Source of the DNA: Ruminococcus flavefaciens
GTDB taxonomy: Bacteria; Bacillota; Clostridia; Oscillospirales; Ruminococcaceae
Direction of reading: 5' to 3'
DNA length: 11,809 nucleotides
NCBI GenBank assembly: GCA_902792495.1
Contig: CADBAC010000028.1
Coordinates: 1 to 11,809 of the forward strand
Shown one piece after another: positions 1 through 6,088 of the stretch (positions are counted from its first letter, which is position 1; each line of letters begins with the position of its first letter). Under the pieces are notes generated by a model. It made no database searches and was not told the DNA's origin. It worked only from the letters and a program-made list of their open reading frames with translations. The position numbers were made by a program, and so were the translations under genes.

Positions 1-443
1 CTGATGCTCAGGCATACTTCGACGAACGTAAGCAGAGCCGTGTGAACATAACGGTCAGATTTGCTAATTTGTCCGAAGTTGAGAAGTACAAGCAGTTTCT
101 GGAGCTCGATAGCTTCGAGGTCGGCGATAAGATAACAGTATATCATAAGGAGCTCGACATTTACTACTCAAACTTGGAAATTATTTCAAAAACATATGAT
201 GTGGTTGCTCAGAGGACTATGGAGATACAGATCGGTAACTTCAAAAACGCTATCACGCGCCGTCCTTTTATGTCCGATACTGTTAGTAGTGGCAATAGTG
301 CAGTTGATAAGAGTACATCTGCATTGGCTCAAGATATTTATGCTACAAATACAAGTATTATGGCTGCAAGCATATCAGGTATGGAAATTTTTGCAATATC
401 TGAGCTTGAGAAACGTACAATAGCAGAATTGGAAGGAGAATAA
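1..443 (+). CDS. Phage tail/baseplate protein, C-terminal part (5' truncated by window)
   Basis: The reading frame is open from the first base, so this is the C-terminal ~147 residues of a larger protein; the GTG at 42 is internal, not the start. The segment with VGDKITVYHKELDIYY, then SKTYDVVAQRTMEIQIGN, resembles the end of prophage endopeptidase-tail / tail-associated proteins, where a 'GD.v.v.d..l.i' strand is followed by a 'yd....r...i.lGn' strand. Such proteins sit at the tail tip and help contact or digest the cell wall. The last ~60 residues are Ser/Thr/Ala-rich and look like a linker or stalk. It is followed after one base by the tail-fibre-like gene, with an AAGGAGAA ribosome site inside its own 3' end, so the two are co-translated late genes. 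The family call rests on pattern memory only; the catalytic part, if any, lies outside the window. Confidence 0.6.
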   Translation, partial: DAQAYFDERKQSRVNITVRFANLSEVEKYKQFLELDSFEVGDKITVYHKELDIYYSNLEIISKTYDVVAQRTMEIQIGNFKNAITRRPFMSDTVSSGNSAVDKSTSALAQDIYATNTSIMAASISGMEIFAISELEKRTIAELEGE

Positions 444-444
444 T

Positions 445-993
445 ATGTCAACAACATATACCGAAAACTATAATTTAGGTAAACAGACAAATACAGCTGA
501 CAAATTTGATATGTCGATAATTACTGATAATATGGATAAGATAGATCACTATCTAAAAGAAAATGCTGAAGAAATAGATGATGCAGCCGCTGCAATTTAT
601 GCAGCGCTTAGTGCTCTTACAGATAGGGTTGCTAATCTGGAGGCTTCTGGTATTTCTTTAACAATTGTCGAGCTGCTCAGCGCTCCGATTGTAGGAGCGG
701 TAAATTCAATAGCACTTACCGACGATATGAATAAATATGATATTCTCGTATTCAGGTTTGGAATTACAGCCGGCGGCGTAAACCAGCAATTCGAGAATAC
801 TCTTTGGGTGCGAGATGTATACAACAAGCCTTTATCTGAGAAATTCTTTATATCCGGGTATTTATCACCCGGGTACGGCGTGTACTATGGATTATCATAT
901 GCTGATAGTAAACATTTTACCGTTGTTGACAGCTCTCAGAGAATGTGGAGCGAAGACAGGACGATTTTCGGCATATCCGGTATTAAATTCTGA
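445..993 (+). CDS. Tail-fibre / baseplate receptor-binding-like protein
   Basis: A 182-residue protein starting at an ATG preceded by GGAAGGAG. The N-terminus (TENYNLGKQTNTADKFDMS, then NMDKIDHYL) is the familiar anchor motif of Firmicutes phage tail-fibre and baseplate-upper proteins ('nYnL.kP...d..d...iN.NmdkiD'). Residues ~38-68 form an Ala/Leu-rich heptad-like helix, consistent with a short trimeric coiled-coil stalk. The C-terminal ~110 residues are predicted beta-rich and aromatic (SPGYGVYYGLSY, ending in IFGISGIKF), as in small receptor-binding head domains. It lies between a tail-tip gene and the lysis genes, the normal place for a host-recognition protein. The exact receptor, and whether it is a fibre or an accessory baseplate protein, cannot be told from sequence. 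The role is inferred from the N-terminal motif and position. Confidence 0.65.
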   Translation: MSTTYTENYNLGKQTNTADKFDMSIITDNMDKIDHYLKENAEEIDDAAAAIYAALSALTDRVANLEASGISLTIVELLSAPIVGAVNSIALTDDMNKYDILVFRFGITAGGVNQQFENTLWVRDVYNKPLSEKFFISGYLSPGYGVYYGLSYADSKHFTVVDSSQRMWSEDRTIFGISGIKF

Positions 994-1006
994 GGAGGCG
1001 GGGGCA

Positions 1007-1240
1007 ATGGACACTAATGTAATCGTGGCGATGCTCTCACTGGTCGGAACTCTTGGCGGTTCTCTCGGCGGCATACTCGTCAGCTCCAAGTTGACCAATT
1101 ACCGCTTGCAGCAGCTCGAAAACCGCGTTGCTGAGCACAACCACTTCGCACAGAGACTGCCCGTCATCGAGGAGCAGATCAAGGTCATCAACCATAGATT
1201 GGAGGACTTGGAACGTGAAAATCAAAGAGCGCATAGCTAA
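1007..1240 (+). CDS. XhlA-like phage membrane protein (lysis cassette)
   Basis: A 77-residue protein. The ATG at 1007 is chosen because GAGGAGG lies about 8 bases upstream; the longer open frame that starts at 815 would run through the preceding gene. Residues ~5-26 (VIVAMLSLVGTLGGSLGGIL) form one hydrophobic Gly-rich helix. It is followed by TNYRLQQLENRVAEHN and a charged heptad helix to the C-terminus. This N-membrane/C-coil layout with 'tnyRl.qLE.kV..Hn' is typical of haemolysin XhlA-like proteins encoded beside holins in Bacillus and clostridial phages. These are thought to associate with the membrane and assist the holin. The next gene begins inside its 3' end. The lysis role comes from family resemblance and position; a holin function of its own is possible. 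Confidence 0.7.
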   Translation: MDTNVIVAMLSLVGTLGGSLGGILVSSKLTNYRLQQLENRVAEHNHFAQRLPVIEEQIKVINHRLEDLERENQRAHS

Positions 1241-1403
1241 ACTAATTGACGTGAAAACTCTGGTGACATTCACGCTGACCGGAGTTTTCGGATATTTGTC
1301 TGTCAACGGCGATGTCAAGCCGGAGATCTTCGTGACTATCTACACGACAGTCATTGGCTTCTATTTCGGCACTCAGGCTAATAAAGGAGGTAAAAATATA
1401 TGA
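1215..1403 (+). CDS. Small phage holin candidate
   Basis: A 62-residue protein starting at GTG 1215, with GGAGG at 1201-1205 at good spacing. Its start overlaps the end of the preceding gene by 26 bases in another frame. Residues ~14-30 (KTLVTFTLTGVFGYLSV) and ~37-53 (EIFVTIYTTVIGFYFGT) are two hydrophobic helices separated by a short polar loop. The N-terminus is charged (KIKERIAKL) and the tail is basic (NKGGKN). Small size, two membrane helices, charged ends and the position directly before the endolysin make this the likely holin that permeabilises the membrane. Its stop overlaps the endolysin start (ATGA at 1400-1403), giving translational coupling. Similar short clostridial phage proteins are annotated as holins or as of unknown function; no holin family was confirmed by search. 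Confidence 0.65.
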   Translation: MKIKERIAKLIDVKTLVTFTLTGVFGYLSVNGDVKPEIFVTIYTTVIGFYFGTQANKGGKNI

Positions 1404-1993
1404 ACTCACCCTACTGCGGAAAATTCCGCGTAACACAGCAATACAAGCCCGGTACGCACGACGGTCTCGATCTCGTCGGCATCGACTCAAAGGAGGTACA
1501 CGCTACAATCAGCGGTACAGTCCACTACGCCGGCTGGGAAAATCCCGGCAACCATGCTCAGGGCTTTGGACAGTACGTCTGCATCAGAGGTACGGACGGG
1601 CTTCTTTATTACTACGGACACTTGTCCGAATTAAAGTGCAAGACCGGCGATCTTGTAGCCTGCACGGACGTTATCGGCATCGAGGGCTACACAGGGCACG
1701 TCATACCTTCCGGTCCCGGTGGCAGCCACTGCCACTACGAGATACGCGGAGCGTTCTACAAGGGCGCTAAGGTGTACGATGTGTGCAGCCGTTCCGGGAT
1801 CCCGAATGTCAAGGACGGCGTTTACGATGACGGCTATCGTCCCGGAACTGCTCCGGCTAAGAAAGAGCCCGACATCAAGGCAGTCCAGTCCGCTCTCAAC
1901 GCTCACGGCTACGACTGCGGAACAGCTGACGGTATCGCAGGACCTAAGACATTAAATGCACTCATAAATGCTATTTCAGATCTTTGGTGCTAA
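1400..1993 (+). CDS. M23-family endolysin with C-terminal peptidoglycan-binding domain
   Basis: A 197-residue enzyme expected to cut peptide cross-bridges of the host wall at lysis. The M23 (LytM/lysostaphin) zinc ligands are visible: H20-x3-D24 in THDGLDLVG, and H110-x-H112 in GGSHCHYEIR. H74 in the YYGHL motif is the expected third catalytic histidine. After a Pro/Ala linker (~148-156), residues ~157-192 (DIKAVQSALNAHGYDCGTAD, then GIAGPKTLNAL) match the peptidoglycan-binding type 1 repeat, apparently a single short copy. No signal peptide is present, so export must use the upstream holin. The ATG overlaps the holin stop and has AAAGGAGG upstream. Several cysteines (6, 61, 80, 88, 111, 129, 173, 197) are noteworthy for a secreted-side enzyme. 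It ends the late operon just before a strong terminator. Family assignment is firm; bond specificity is unknown. Confidence 0.9.
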   Translation: MNSPYCGKFRVTQQYKPGTHDGLDLVGIDSKEVHATISGTVHYAGWENPGNHAQGFGQYVCIRGTDGLLYYYGHLSELKCKTGDLVACTDVIGIEGYTGHVIPSGPGGSHCHYEIRGAFYKGAKVYDVCSRSGIPNVKDGVYDDGYRPGTAPAKKEPDIKAVQSALNAHGYDCGTADGIAGPKTLNALINAISDLWC

Positions 1994-2004
1994 AAATTAC
2001 AATC

Positions 2005-2051
2005 AATCCCCCTTAGAGATATACTCTCTTTGGGGGATTTTGTGTTTTTTT
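2005..2051 (+). terminator. Rho-independent terminator of the late/lysis operon
   Basis: AATCCCCC (2005-2012) and AGAGA (2015-2019) pair with TCTCT (2025-2029) and GGGGGATT (2032-2039) around a TATAC loop, with one T-T internal mismatch pair. A T-rich run (TTTTGTGTTTTTTTT) follows. It lies 11 bases after the endolysin stop. Confidence 0.9.
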
Positions 2052-2090
2052 AACAAGATAACACATTGATATTGTGCAAGTATACAAAAC

Positions 2091-2105
2091 TCACTCAAAG
2101 AGTGA
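2091..2105. promoter_or_regulatory. Upstream operator of the moron cassette (perfect inverted repeat)
   Basis: TCACTC-AAA-GAGTGA is a perfect 6-3-6 inverted repeat. It lies 18 bases upstream of the -35 box and 41 bases (about four helical turns) from a second, nearly identical copy. It is followed by a T-rich stretch, so a weak terminator hairpin is an alternative reading. The matched second copy favours an operator, probably for the HTH protein encoded at 2445-2615. Confidence 0.6.
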
Positions 2106-2123
2106 TTATTTTTTTAAAAGCTA

Positions 2124-2152
2124 TTGACATTTCACTCAATGGGTGATATAAT
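2124..2152 (+). promoter_or_regulatory. Perfect-consensus sigma-A promoter of the moron cassette with operator in its spacer
   Basis: TTGACA (2124-2129), then exactly 17 bases, then TATAAT (2147-2152). The spacer holds TCACTC-AAT-GGGTGA (2132-2146), a 6-3-6 inverted repeat with one mismatch that copies the upstream operator. A protein bound here would block RNA polymerase directly. The predicted transcript starts near 2159 and carries an AAGGAGG ribosome site at 2191-2197 before the first gene. Confidence 0.85.
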
Positions 2153-2202
2153 ATAATCAAGGAAAACGAAACACGACCGCCCGATAGGGTAAGGAGGATT
2201 TT

Positions 2203-2436
2203 ATGATGTATACACTTACAGCTATCAAAGCAATCGCAGAGTCCGCTAACGATGTAGAAGTTCAGGACGCTATATTAGTACATCTCAACAAAGACAAGTT
2301 CAATGACGGCGACTGTGTACTTTTCGGATATAGCATTGATGATTTCGAGAACGATAATGATATTACCGATGCACTTATAAATAATACACCAATATCCGAT
2401 TATACCGTTGATGATAATGGCATATATCACGCTTGA
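2203..2436 (+). CDS. Small acidic protein of unknown function (anti-CRISPR-like candidate)
   Basis: A 77-residue protein not recognised as any known family. It holds 13 Asp and 3 Glu against 3 Lys and no Arg, so it is strongly negative (about -13) and could be a DNA mimic. The acidic residues cluster in the second half (SIDDFENDNDITD, then TVDDNG). No membrane helix or signal peptide is seen. AAGGAGG lies 5 bases before the ATG at 2203 and 8 before a second ATG at 2206, so the start may be either. It is the first gene after a perfect promoter with two operators and is followed directly by a small HTH gene, the arrangement of anti-CRISPR (acr-aca) operons and of some toxin-antitoxin or other morons. 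Codon use is more AT-rich than the flanking late genes, consistent with separate acquisition. The Acr role is inference from context only. Confidence 0.7.
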   Translation: MMYTLTAIKAIAESANDVEVQDAILVHLNKDKFNDGDCVLFGYSIDDFENDNDITDALINNTPISDYTVDDNGIYHA

Positions 2437-2444
2437 TAAAAGCT

Positions 2445-2615
2445 ATGACTATAAAAGAACTTCGTACCGCCTGCGGTATGACTCAGAAAGCATTTGCAGA
2501 ATACTTCAGTATTCCGAAAAGATCAATTGAGAATTGGGAAGGCGGAACAAGAAATGCTCCGGAATATCTGATAGAACTTATGGAATACAAATTAAGAAAA
2601 GAGGGGCTTATATAG
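2445..2615 (+). CDS. Small XRE-type HTH regulator (Aca-like)
   Basis: A 56-residue DNA-binding protein, almost entirely one helix-turn-helix. TIKELRTACGMTQKAFAEYF and IPKRSIENWEGGTR are the XRE-family helices 1-4, with the recognition helix around IPKRSIENWE. A basic C-terminal helix (LMEYKLRKEG) may dimerise. The start is uncertain: ATG 2445 is preferred by the usual MTIKEL beginning of relatives, but TTG 2433, overlapping the upstream TGA, would add four residues. Neither has a clear ribosome site, so translation is probably coupled to the upstream gene. The natural target is the pair of TCACTC-N3-GAGTGA operators in its own promoter, giving autorepression as described for Aca proteins, which are of similar size (about 60-80 residues). 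HTH membership is firm; the Aca role is inferred. Confidence 0.8.
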   Translation: MTIKELRTACGMTQKAFAEYFSIPKRSIENWEGGTRNAPEYLIELMEYKLRKEGLI

Positions 2616-2626
2616 CCTCTTTTTTT
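2597..2626 (+). terminator. Terminator of the moron cassette
   Basis: GGCT (2605-2608) pairs with AGCC (2614-2617) around TATAT. AAAAGA/TCTTTT extends the stem across a 2-base GG bulge, ending in TCTTTTTTT. The HTH stop codon (2613-2615) lies inside the hairpin. It closes the cassette as an independent transcription unit. Confidence 0.65.
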
Positions 2627-2913
2627 AGCGAAAAATCAGATTGTAGACCAGGCTTTTTTTTTTTTTTTTCTATCCTATATGGAGTATTAAAGCAATGCGA
2701 GAGATATATGTTGTAAATCAAAAATTTCCCCTCTGAGGTCATTCCTCGGAGGGGAACTTTTCTTTATATTCAGCAAATTTCGACAATTAACGGCATCATT
2801 CTCAGTTACAATGTTGATAATTCGTGATTTTATGTTGTATATACTGGAATACTATATATCTTTAATGAGCGTATGAATATGCACATCAATGATATATATG
2901 ACAGGTAACGAAA
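2627..2913. other. Noncoding gap between the moron cassette and the integrase 3' end; candidate attP region
   Basis: About 290 bases without a supportable gene. It contains a 16-base T homopolymer (2654-2669), a strong bidirectional terminator (2726-2756) and an AT-rich 150-base stretch up to the integrase stop. Large serine integrases recombine a short (~50 bp) attP that normally lies beside their own gene. The other side of the integrase leaves only 49 bases, so attP is most likely here, at about 2757-2913. A weak dyad, TATATACT/ACTATATA around GGAAT (2838-2858), is one candidate centre. This is inference; no attB partner is available to compare. Confidence 0.35.
2726..2762. terminator. Bidirectional terminator downstream of integrase and moron
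   Basis: TTCCCCTCTGAGG (2726-2738) pairs with CCTCGGAGGGGAA (2744-2756) through 13 pairs including one T-G pair, with loop TCATT. On the + strand CTTTTCTTTAT follows; on the - strand ATTTTTGATTT follows. It would stop both rightward read-through and the leftward lysogeny transcript. Confidence 0.85.
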
Positions 2914-4419
2914 TCAGAATAGCGATATTTCGAGAGAAAAGGGGACAGGGTGCCATTTATCGCGGATGTCAGTTTCTCGGTGGTAGGTGATAGCCTTGAC
3001 AGCCGCCCGGAGCAAGCGGTTCTTTTCTTCGGCAGAAGCCGCTTCGTCTTCAAGCACCTTGACAGCTTCCTGGAGCGCGATATATCTCTGCTGATAGTCT
3101 ATGTCTGTAATTTCCATAGCCTTAGCTTCCTCGATAGCTTCCTGCAATTCCTTACGTCTCTGAGCGAGAGCTGCGTTACGCTTCACAAATACCTCGCTGG
3201 TATATATGCCTTGTTCGAGGAATTCATATAATCGGTCCTGCTGAGTCTCCAGGGCGTTGAGCTCCTTCTGCAAGTTAGCTGTGATAGCCTTATGCGCTTT
3301 CGGAGTTTCTGCTGAGTTGCCATTCAGCATCTCTTTCAGATCTGCCGCGAGACTGCGCAGAGCCTTGATGACTTCTTCCTCAACCTCTGCATAAGTAGCC
3401 GAGCGATTACCGCACCGCATCTGATATGCACAGTGGAGACGCGGTGCGCTCGCACGCTGAGGCTGGTATATCATCGGCCTGCCGCAGGAGCAGCGGAGTA
3501 TACCTGCGAATGGATTACACAAGCCGGATGCTGCCTTAACCTTCGGCACCGCACCGAACTTAGCGAGGGAAGCGTTGAACGTCTCTTCGGATATGATCGG
3601 CTCATGCTTGCCATCAACGAGGATCCAGTCTTCTTTCTTGGACTTCGGGCGCGAAGAAATGAGCTCACCGTCTTCATACTTCTTGATAGTTTTTCTCCAG
3701 TTCCAGCGAATCTTTCCGATGTATACGGGATTTCTGAGCATATCTCTTACGCTGGCGCTGCTCCAAAGTTCGGACTTCCTCGGTCTGATATGCAGAGCAT
3801 TAAGGCGATTAGCGATAGTAGTAGTGCCGAGGCCCTCTTTCGTCCATAGCTCGAACATGAGGCGCACGGTATCGGCTTCGGCATTAGGAGCGAGAGTGTA
3901 CGACTTTCCGACTTTGATCTTATCGTACCCGAAAGGCGGCACTGAGCCTATGAAGTTACCCTCATTCACGGAAGCCAAGCGCCCGCGGTTCATGATCTCT
4001 TTGATGTATTCGAGGTAGTCATTGCCTCGCATCAGTTCCATTTCAAAGAACTTCCTGTCGAACTTCTCCGCGAGGTCGTATGTCTTCGGCGGCGTGATGA
4101 TAAGAGTATCGGTATACCGGAACGCTCTGATTATAGTACCGCAGTCTGAAAGGTCGCCTCGGCTGAGTCGCTGGGGATCCACTACAAGAACGCCTGTTAT
4201 ATCCTCGGCCTGAATACGGTCGAGGATTTTTTTCATTTCAGGGCGGTCCTGGATGGTTTCGCCGGAGACTACTTCCCGATAGATATATTCTTCCGGTATA
4301 GCTCCGCCGAGCTTGCTGACAGCATAGTCTTGCAAGATGCGGTAATGCTTCGCCAGGACTTCTTCAACTGACTCATGCTCACCGTCAGCTCGTGACTTTC
4401 TGAGGTATATCAGATACAT
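2914..4419 (-). CDS. int: Large serine recombinase / phage integrase
   Basis: A 501-residue site-specific recombinase that integrates and, with a directionality factor, excises the phage through a Ser-DNA covalent intermediate. Residues 1-~145 are the resolvase catalytic domain: YLRKSR holds the nucleophile Ser9, and VVDPQRLSRGD (79-89) holds the conserved Arg residues. Residues ~150-285 are the recombinase DNA-binding domain (GSVPPFGYDK, and ELWSSASVRDMLRNPVYIGK). The zinc ribbon uses Cys310, Cys312, Cys330 and Cys336. A long charged coiled coil (~350-470) follows, as usual for synapsis control. Length is within the family's normal range and no disruption is seen. The ATG has AAAGGAG six bases upstream. 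It is the last gene of the leftward lysogeny module, separated from the exonuclease gene by a hairpin. No excisionase/RDF was identified in the window. Confidence 0.95.
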   Translation of the reverse strand: MYLIYLRKSRADGEHESVEEVLAKHYRILQDYAVSKLGGAIPEEYIYREVVSGETIQDRPEMKKILDRIQAEDITGVLVVDPQRLSRGDLSDCGTIIRAFRYTDTLIITPPKTYDLAEKFDRKFFEMELMRGNDYLEYIKEIMNRGRLASVNEGNFIGSVPPFGYDKIKVGKSYTLAPNAEADTVRLMFELWTKEGLGTTTIANRLNALHIRPRKSELWSSASVRDMLRNPVYIGKIRWNWRKTIKKYEDGELISSRPKSKKEDWILVDGKHEPIISEETFNASLAKFGAVPKVKAASGLCNPFAGILRCSCGRPMIYQPQRASAPRLHCAYQMRCGNRSATYAEVEEEVIKALRSLAADLKEMLNGNSAETPKAHKAITANLQKELNALETQQDRLYEFLEQGIYTSEVFVKRNAALAQRRKELQEAIEEAKAMEITDIDYQQRYIALQEAVKVLEDEAASAEEKNRLLRAAVKAITYHRETDIRDKWHPVPFSLEISLF

Positions 4420-4442
4420 AAGCTACTCCTTTCTAAGAATAA

Positions 4443-4460
4443 CCCCTGCGGATGCAGGGG
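4443..4460 (-). terminator. Hairpin between exonuclease and integrase genes (attenuating terminator)
   Basis: CCCCTGC (4443-4449) pairs with GCAGGGG (4454-4460) around a 4-base loop. On the - strand it is followed by TTATTCTT, a weak U-tract, then the integrase ribosome site. On the + strand GGCGGTTTTTATT follows at a distance. It may separate integrase expression from the cI-exonuclease transcript or only reduce it. Confidence 0.5.
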
Positions 4461-4468
4461 GGCGGTTT

Positions 4469-5383
4469 TTATTCAGTAACAAAAAGGTTTTCAAGGTCAA
4501 TTTCTTTTCTGTCTGCAACTATACATTTGAAGAGTTCACCAGCTGCATAGCTATCATATAGTGCATTGTGTGCGTTGCAAATATAGATATTGTTAAGCTC
4601 ACATATGTCCTTTAATTTATAACTGTAATGATCTTTATATGTTCTGCGGCTTAGCGATAGAGTATCATATACGGTTTTATTTTCGACCGAATCCAGTCCA
4701 TTAACATACAAATGCTTTATATCAAAAGGAGCATTATGTGCTACAAGCGGCATATCCTCTATAAATTCATTAAAGCTGTCGATTATTTGGTAGAACCGAG
4801 GTGATTTTTCGACCATATCGTCAGATATACCGTTGATTTCAGTTGCTGTTTCAGGTATTGGCTTTCGTGGCTTTATGTAAGTATTAAATGCCTCAACAGG
4901 GCTGAAATCTTTATATTTTACTGCCGAGAGCTGGATAATATCGTTTCCGCCTGTTTTTAATCCGGTAGTTTCAACATCAACGGCTATAAAATCCTTAATA
5001 CTTTTGATAGGGGTAGATTTTGTTATGTTCTTACACTCTTTATCAACTATATTTATTTCCGGATTTCGATTTCGCTTTTCGTCGGACAGTTTTATTTCAA
5101 ACAAAGGAAGATTATCAACAACTGCTTTGAATTCTGAATGCTTTTTACTCAGAAATTCTTCGCGTCTTTTGGCAGCTTCTTTTCTTTCGTTTTCTCGTTG
5201 AATAGCTTTTTGTTCCTCTTCAAGTCTTCGTTGTTCTTCTATTCTCGCTCTTTCGATTGCTTCAAGTTGTGCTTTTTGCTGAGCAAGTTTTTTAGGATCA
5301 TTTTTATAAGAATATACAGCCCACAGAATTAGAAATAATAAAACTGAGATTATGAATACAAAGAATAATATGACATCTCCCAT
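4469..5383 (-). CDS. Membrane-anchored DnaQ-like (DEDDh) 3'-5' exonuclease
   Basis: A 304-residue protein with three parts. Residues ~3-25 (DVILFFVFIISVLLFLILW) form one N-terminal membrane helix; the following KNDPKK suggests the rest is cytoplasmic. Residues ~33-80 are a highly charged Glu/Arg/Lys/Gln coiled coil. Residues ~130-295 are an RNase T/DnaQ-fold exonuclease: FIAVDVETTGL supplies D136 and E138, VAHNAPFDIKHL supplies D221, and NAHNALYDSYAAGELF supplies H272 and D277. All DEDDh residues are present, so it should be active on DNA or RNA ends. It follows the cI repressor by 13 bases, with AAGGTGAT overlapping the cI stop, so it should be made in the lysogen. This setting suggests a superinfection-exclusion or defence role at the membrane; replication or repair use is the alternative. 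Domain calls are firm, the role is inferred. Confidence 0.85.
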   Translation of the reverse strand: MGDVILFFVFIISVLLFLILWAVYSYKNDPKKLAQQKAQLEAIERARIEEQRRLEEEQKAIQRENERKEAAKRREEFLSKKHSEFKAVVDNLPLFEIKLSDEKRNRNPEINIVDKECKNITKSTPIKSIKDFIAVDVETTGLKTGGNDIIQLSAVKYKDFSPVEAFNTYIKPRKPIPETATEINGISDDMVEKSPRFYQIIDSFNEFIEDMPLVAHNAPFDIKHLYVNGLDSVENKTVYDTLSLSRRTYKDHYSYKLKDICELNNIYICNAHNALYDSYAAGELFKCIVADRKEIDLENLFVTE

Positions 5384-5396
5384 AGCTATATCACCT

Positions 5397-6056
5397 TCAT
5401 ACAGATTTTATGATTTTTTTAACTACGCCGACTATCTTGATCGCATCTAATTCGGGACCAGCAAACGACATAGGCGGATATGCAGGATTGATAGATTCCA
5501 GCGTGAGTTTGTTCTTAGATTGGAAGGCTCGCTTCACAAATCCATCGTTTTCACCGCATACGATAGCAACAACAATGTCACCGTTCTCAAAGCAGTCCTG
5601 CTTATGGACTATAACGAGATCATCCTCTTCGATTTTCGGATACATTGAATCTCCTTTGACAGCAATAGCGATAGTTTCCTCAGCTTCGCTCGGATTATTC
5701 AAATATATCGGTTCGTATCCAATAACATGATTATCTGCGTAAGCACCAAAACCGGCAGAAACACTTCCGAAGATAGGGATCATATAGATATTATCTTTAT
5801 TAAGAACATTAAAACCGTGATATTCATTACTATCAGACAGAGAGGGTTCGTTACAAGTCACAGTATTGCCGAGCAATCTATCAGAAGATATGCCGAGCGT
5901 TTTACAGATATTCAAGATAACAGAAGTATTGATGTCACGCTCCCCTCGTTCATAAGAAGCATATGTGCGAGCATTCATATTAAGCGTTTCAGCGAACTCT
6001 TTTTGAGAAAGCTTCATTTCTTTGCGAATGCTCTTTAAATTATCTTCTACTGACAT
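5397..6056 (-). CDS. CI-like phage repressor (XRE HTH + S24/LexA-type peptidase)
   Basis: A 219-residue lysogeny repressor. Residues ~7-62 are an XRE helix-turn-helix (LSQKEFAETLNMNARTYASY, then ERGERDIN). Residues ~92-215 are an S24 self-cleavage domain: the expected cleavage site is Ala101-Gly102 in SVSAGFG, the catalytic Ser137 lies in VKGDSMYPKIEEDD, and the catalytic Lys175 lies in GFVKRAF. It should repress lytic transcription as a dimer and be inactivated by RecA-stimulated autocleavage after DNA damage. The ATG has AAGGAGG at 8-base spacing. It is transcribed leftward from a promoter whose spacer contains one of its likely operators, implying autoregulation. The divergent gene encodes a Cro-like protein. 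All catalytic residues are present, so the switch appears functional. Confidence 0.95.
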   Translation of the reverse strand: MSVEDNLKSIRKEMKLSQKEFAETLNMNARTYASYERGERDINTSVILNICKTLGISSDRLLGNTVTCNEPSLSDSNEYHGFNVLNKDNIYMIPIFGSVSAGFGAYADNHVIGYEPIYLNNPSEAEETIAIAVKGDSMYPKIEEDDLVIVHKQDCFENGDIVVAIVCGENDGFVKRAFQSKNKLTLESINPAYPPMSFAGPELDAIKIVGVVKKIIKSV

Positions 6057-6088
6057 AGTTCAAACCTCCTTCTTGTTTCCTTGTGTAA

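Noticed and set aside
815..1006. Longer N-terminal extension of the XhlA-like protein from ATG 815
   Set aside because: It overlaps the tail-fibre gene in another frame, while ATG 1007 has GAGGAGG directly upstream and gives a normal membrane-helix start.
1354..1770. 138-residue + strand frame rich in Arg
   Set aside because: Out-of-frame shadow of the M23 endolysin; low-complexity Arg/Ser composition is typical of a wrong frame.
2203..2615. Classical toxin-antitoxin pair
   Set aside because: Neither protein shows a known toxin motif, and the first protein is strongly acidic rather than a typical basic toxin; it remains possible but is less well supported than an Acr/Aca-like layout.
2534..2716. 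60-residue + strand frame running through the moron terminator and poly-T run
   Set aside because: The protein contains a run of Phe from the T homopolymer and overlaps the HTH gene and terminator; it has no ribosome site.
3433..3849. 138-residue + strand frame opposite the integrase
   Set aside because: Antisense shadow of a firmly identified serine recombinase.
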